A DNA stretch of 64,000 nucleotides from JACKEQ01 sp041389565 (GTDB taxonomy: Bacteria; Myxococcota_A; UBA796; GCA-2862545): NCBI GenBank assembly GCA_041389565.1, contig JAWKRP010000030.1, positions 51,275 through 115,274 of the forward strand, written 5' to 3'. Below the pieces are notes generated by a model. It did no database searches. It was not told where the DNA came from and saw only the letters and a list, made by a program, of their open reading frames with translations. Within the stretch, counting starts at the first letter, position 1. Every line of letters begins with the position of its first letter. The translations under genes and the position numbers were made by a program. Positions 61,101 through 64,000 of this stretch are shown here, one piece after another.

Positions 61101-62024
61101 TACTTCTACGAGGACCCGTCCTACCCGAGCGGCGAGACCCTCCAGCTCCGCGACCTCGACTTCGTGTCGACCGCCGCCACGGAAGGCGCGGCCTTCAAGC
61201 TCGTGCGGCCCGACTCCGTCGCGCAGGTCTTCGGCGAGCAGCAGCTCGTGTCCATCACGGGCATCCGCATCGACGGCGCCATCGCGACGGGCCCGAACGC
61301 GAGCGTGCTCGAGCTCGATCAGGCGCGTGGGTCCGACCTGCTGCTCCGCGAGATCCGGATCCGGGGCGGCACGGCCGAGCGGGCGCTCGTCATCCAGGGA
61401 TCGACGGTCGCCGACCTCGACGTGGAGGACGTGGTGGTCGAAGGGGTCGCTGCACAGGAGTCCGTGCGCATCGCGTCGTCGACGGTCGCGACCCTGCGCG
61501 GGGTGCGCATCACGGGCCAGGCCCCGCCCAGCTTCGCGAGCAGCGCGGGCCTCCGCATGATCAGCACGCCCTACACGCTCACGAACGCGTCCATCGTGCA
61601 GAACGCCGTCGAAGCCCAGCTCCGCACGGGCTGCACGTCGTGCACCCCCACGCTCGCGGCCGTCCTGCTGGGCTCTCCCGTCGACGTGTTCGGCGCCGAG
61701 CTCGGCTCCGCGGTGTCCGTCACGCGCTCCGCGCTCGTCGAGGGCGCCATCGCCTGGTCGATCCCCGCCAACGCCCAGGACACCACGTCGTTCGCGACCG
61801 CCACGAGCCCCTTCCTGCAGCCCTGGCCCGCCGTGGATGCGCACCTCGATCCCGCGGATCCCACGGTCCAGGCGCTCTCCCAGCCCGACGCGTCGTGCGC
61901 CGGAGACCCCGAGTGCGGGCACCCCGGGTACTGGGGCATCGCGCGCCCCGCGACCTCGATGTGTCCGGGCGGGAGCTGCTTCTGCGACCAGTCCCTCCCC
62001 TCCTGGTGGACGGCCAACCCATGA
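58098..62024 (+). CDS. Giant MopE-type repeat lipoprotein B
   Basis: About 1300 residues with the same architecture as its neighbours: lipobox VWSGC, 13 Asp/Cys repeats (WYDGIDANCDG and similar), then a beta-helix with Pmp-like turns (CSAAGRGGAI, FVGNQANEGGAI). The start is unclear. GTG 58098 gives a 40-base overlap with the previous gene and an acceptable signal peptide (MHGRARVHGGCVLISVLLVW). A CTG at 58134 would give MISVLLVWSGC and a four-base CTGA overlap that mirrors the ATGA overlaps of the other family members. No ATG fits. The C-terminus is Cys-rich (CPGGSCFCDQ). Confidence 0.8.
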   Translation: MHGRARVHGGCVLISVLLVWSGCLFVTEEDVRNATDADRDGRIAAERGGDDCDDTDPDVHPGAPDAWYDGIDANCDGRSDFDQDGDGLDAYRFGGVDCDDTTPVVGAGSQEWVPDCDGDGAPVDTPVTSCGPPETPVCTSPTLVWIRVRDDLLWDCDDTNPAVNPGVTDTPYNGVDDDCDGANDYDADGDGWVDAAFDASVTDALAPFTGDCDDRSAGVHPDAPDFPYDGVDANCDGSDDYDADGDGFRRADFALDPALGDCNDLDPLIGPGADDAWYDGVDANCDGADDFDADADGWDVAQDCDDLDPTVNPGAVEQYYDGVDANCDGRSDHDLDGDGFDADVDCDDTQISVYPGAPDVPYDGVDADCDGANDFDADGDGYVPAVWASQAGTLGSGDCDDDDASVHPGLEELWYDGIDTDCDGRNDFDRDGDGAVRRGYGTEAGGSAPRTDDCDDDDPSRSPGLPEIWYDGIDQDCDGRNDFDRDRDAFVDQAYDDQAGGTAPFTGDCDDDAPFVFPGAVDLYYDGVDADCAGNNDYDFDRDGFVASQWAGEEGGTAPAGGDCDDIAPFVNPAATTDVWYDGEDTDCDGRNDYDQDGDGYVAIFGFPGGSSLGVGDCDDTNGAANPGVLEIWYDGYDQDCDGRDDFDRDGDGVVLGPDCDDGDPAVSPNGTDVPYDGIDSDCDGHDDFDADRDGYRWDGAGGPDCNDLDPAIRPGAGEIWYDGIDQDCDGRNDHDRDGDGHVREVDAAYAGGTAPFVGDCDDDPSDDSAIALRIASDQWWGREIPVGTDLQEAIDHNCGTVLHLAPGTHVVSAPLVITGRRINASNSRDVARIFEGPARIEAAGAHPVFRLPDYSFANGGEGMLGLRNLVVAGGSTSGDGGCIATGSRNSRLGTSLIVDGVTFEGCSAAGRGGAISLISGHGAHVLRSVFVGNQANEGGAIASEQNRMCVDDSTFDDNHADADGGAIWMHNTPTYYNLRTSIDVRRSAFTGGSAVRGGGIYFYEDPSYPSGETLQLRDLDFVSTAATEGAAFKLVRPDSVAQVFGEQQLVSITGIRIDGAIATGPNASVLELDQARGSDLLLREIRIRGGTAERALVIQGSTVADLDVEDVVVEGVAAQESVRIASSTVATLRGVRITGQAPPSFASSAGLRMISTPYTLTNASIVQNAVEAQLRTGCTSCTPTLAAVLLGSPVDVFGAELGSAVSVTRSALVEGAIAWSIPANAQDTTSFATATSPFLQPWPAVDAHLDPADPTVQALSQPDASCAGDPECGHPGYWGIARPATSMCPGGSCFCDQSLPSWWTANP

Positions 62025-64000
62025 TCCCGCTCCTGCTCGCCGGCTGCCTGTTCCTCACGGAGCGCGACCTCCAGACCGTCTCGGACGCCGACGGAGACGG
62101 GTTCCTCGCGGCCTCGGTCGGCGGCGACGACTGCGACGACACGCGTGCGGACGTCCACCCTGGCGCCGGAGACGCCTGGTACGACGGGATCGACGGCGAC
62201 TGCGACGGGGCCTCCGACTTCGACCAGGACGGCGACGGCCTCGACGCCGCGGCGTACGGCGGGCTCGACTGCGACGACACCCGCCGGTCGATCCGGGCCG
62301 ATCCGACGGACTGGTTCCCCGACTGCGACGGCGACGGCTTCGGGGACCCGACCCCCGTGAACAGCTGCGGGCTCCCCCGCGACGCCGCGGCCCTGGTGTG
62401 CAGCGGAGCCGGTCCCACCGACTGGATCGCGGGGTCGCCCGACCTCCAGCTCGACTGCGACGACACCGATCCCGCCGCGCGGCCCTACGGTCCCGACCAG
62501 CCCTACGACGGCATCGACGGAGACTGCGACGGCGCGAACGACTGGGATGCCGACCACGACGGCTGGGTCCGTCCCGAAGACGCCGCGTTCGCGGGCGGCA
62601 CGGCGCCGAACGTCGGAGACTGCGACGACACCGACGCCACGGCCAACCCCGCGACCCTCGAGATCGCGTACGACGGCGTCGACGGTGACTGCGACGGTGG
62701 CGACGACTACGACCAGGACGGCGACGGCTACCGTCCCGCCCCCCACAACGGCACCGCACCGGCCGACTGCAACGACCAGGACGCGTCGATCCATCCCGGC
62801 GTGCCCGAGGTCTGGTACGACGGCGTGGACGACGACTGCGACGGCACCGACGACGATCAGGACGGCGACGGCGCGGGGCGGCTCGACGACTGCGACGACC
62901 TCGACCCCACCGTGTTCCCCGGGGCCACGGAGGTCTGGTACGACGGCGCGGATCAGGACTGCGACGGCGCCAACGACTACGACCGCGACGGGGATGGCTT
63001 CGTCGCGCTCGGCGAGGCGGCGCACGCGGGGGGCACGGCTCCCGGCGTCGGAGACTGCGACGACGGCGACCCCACCGCGCGACCGGGGGCCGCGGAGGTC
63101 TGGTACGACGGCGTGGATCGCGACTGCTCGGGCGGCAACGACTTCGATCAGGACGGCGATGGCGTGGTCGCCAGCGGCTACGACGCCGAGGCGGGCGGCC
63201 TCGCGACGGGAGACTGCGACGACCTCGACGCCTCGGTGCGTCCCGGCGTCCCGGAGCGCTGGTACGACGGCGTGGACGGCGACTGTGACGGGTCCAACGA
63301 CTACGACCGCGACGGCGACGGCGCCGTGATCGGGGGCCTCGGCGTGCCCGGAGGGACCGCCGTGCTCGCCGGCGACTGCGACGACGACGACCCCCTCGTC
63401 GGGCCCGGGGCCACCGAGGTGTTCTACGACGGCGTGGACAGCGACTGCGCGGGCGACAACGACTACGACGCCGACGGAGATGGGTTCGTGCCGGATGCAT
63501 GGGCCGCGGAGGCCGGCGGGACGGCCCCGTTCACGGGGGACTGCGACGACGCCGACGCGGCGTTCCATCCCCTCGCGCCCGAGGTCTGGTACGACGGGCT
63601 CGACCAGGACTGCGCGGGCGGCAACGACTACGACCGCGACGGAGACGGCTTCGTGGCGCTGGCGTGGGCCGCGGAGGCCGACGGGCTCGGGACCGGAGAC
63701 TGCCAGGACGGCGATCCGGCCGTGCGGCCCGATGCGACGGAGATCTGGTACGACGGGCTCGACCAGGACTGCGACGGGGCCGACGACTTCGATCAGGACG
63801 CCGACGGGACGGCGCTCGGACAGGGCGACTGCGACGACACCGACCCCGCGTTCGGTCCCGACGCCGTGGACGTTCCGTACGACGGCATCGACCACGACTG
63901 TGCGGGCGACAACGACTACGACGCCGACCACGACGGGGCCGTCGCGCTGGGCTTCGAAGCGGAGATCGGCGGCACCGCGCCCCGCACGGGCGACTGCGAC
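62021..64000 (+). CDS. Giant MopE-type repeat lipoprotein C, 3'-truncated by the window
   Basis: 660 codons are visible and the frame is open at the last base. MIPLLLAGCLFLTE is a lipoprotein signal (Cys9); ATGA overlaps the previous stop. At least 11 Asp/Cys repeats are present (EVWYDGVDDDCDG and variants, with DCAG or DCSG in some), closely similar to the two preceding genes. A beta-helix C-terminal part would be expected beyond the window. Third member of a tandem paralogue set in the kinase operon. Confidence 0.85.
   Translation, partial: MIPLLLAGCLFLTERDLQTVSDADGDGFLAASVGGDDCDDTRADVHPGAGDAWYDGIDGDCDGASDFDQDGDGLDAAAYGGLDCDDTRRSIRADPTDWFPDCDGDGFGDPTPVNSCGLPRDAAALVCSGAGPTDWIAGSPDLQLDCDDTDPAARPYGPDQPYDGIDGDCDGANDWDADHDGWVRPEDAAFAGGTAPNVGDCDDTDATANPATLEIAYDGVDGDCDGGDDYDQDGDGYRPAPHNGTAPADCNDQDASIHPGVPEVWYDGVDDDCDGTDDDQDGDGAGRLDDCDDLDPTVFPGATEVWYDGADQDCDGANDYDRDGDGFVALGEAAHAGGTAPGVGDCDDGDPTARPGAAEVWYDGVDRDCSGGNDFDQDGDGVVASGYDAEAGGLATGDCDDLDASVRPGVPERWYDGVDGDCDGSNDYDRDGDGAVIGGLGVPGGTAVLAGDCDDDDPLVGPGATEVFYDGVDSDCAGDNDYDADGDGFVPDAWAAEAGGTAPFTGDCDDADAAFHPLAPEVWYDGLDQDCAGGNDYDRDGDGFVALAWAAEADGLGTGDCQDGDPAVRPDATEIWYDGLDQDCDGADDFDQDADGTALGQGDCDDTDPAFGPDAVDVPYDGIDHDCAGDNDYDADHDGAVALGFEAEIGGTAPRTGDCD

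Noticed and set aside
57912..61922. Long minus-strand open frames opposite the MopE-type giants
   Set aside because: Translations are Val/Arg/Asp-Val repeats, the mirror of the GAC-rich coding strand, with no signal peptide or motif.

Overview
This 64 kb window is high-GC (roughly 70 percent) chromosomal DNA. It most resembles a member of the Myxococcota (former Deltaproteobacteria). The grounds are MYXO-CTERM-like C-terminal sorting tags (Cys-rich motif, hydrophobic stretch, Arg tail), MopE-type Asp/Cys repeat proteins, an AgmX/PglI C-terminal domain protein, two Ser/Thr kinases with a C-terminal transmembrane segment and PEGA-like tail, a CarD/CdnL-type protein, TIGR02996/LRR-like proteins, and very many short Sec or lipoprotein signal peptides followed by Asp-Ala/Thr/Ser tracts. 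No rRNA, complete tRNA, integrase, transposase or CRISPR array is visible.

Layout. 1-8.1 kb: the end of a TamB-like outer-membrane assembly protein, an enoyl-CoA isomerase-like crotonase, lipoproteins, DUF6265 and AgmX-type proteins, and a coupled matrixin metalloprotease pair. 8.1-9.0 kb: a gene-free stretch dense in palindromic repeats with inverted terminal repeats. 9.0-12.3 kb: two uncharacterised divergent genes, a four-copy 30-bp tandem repeat between convergent genes, a Cys-motif lipoprotein and a CarD-like protein. 12.3-16.4 kb: a tightly coupled operon of a membrane/zinc-ribbon protein, an Lgt-like enzyme with altered signature residues, a radical SAM enzyme resembling tetraether lipid synthase (Tes), and a secreted protein. 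16.4-25 kb: alpha-2-macroglobulin, a frameshifted L-type lectin, a TrmB-like regulator and a phospholipase D-CBM20 fusion. 25-28.7 kb: a frameshifted S8 protease with somewhat lower GC, plus lipoproteins. 28.9-31.1 kb: a SulP transporter and beta-carbonic anhydrase (probable bicarbonate uptake). 31.1-38.7 kb: large secreted repeat, propeller and beta-helix proteins.

38.9-47.8 kb: an M91-type zinc protease with a possible contractile-injection-system cargo motif, an ArsR-SRPBCC pair with a palindromic operator on the start codon, a frameshifted PEGA kinase, TIGR02996/LRR proteins, and a short decayed patch with a tRNA 3'-half remnant. 47.8-51.8 kb: membrane protein, orphan GspG-like protein, DsbA/FrnE oxidoreductase, tandem UspA, and NAD-dependent epimerase. 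51.9-64 kb: a five-gene chain with overlapping stops and starts: an exported protein, a Ser/Thr kinase and three giant paralogous MopE-like lipoproteins, the last running off the window.

Two window-wide themes recur. Many genes have a TAnnnT -10-like hexamer ending exactly six (sometimes seven) bases before an ATG/GTG, which suggests leaderless mRNAs. Three or more genes also carry single-base frame breaks, some in C homopolymers; these may be assembly indels, phase variation or real decay. All functional statements come from reading motifs by eye; no database search was run.
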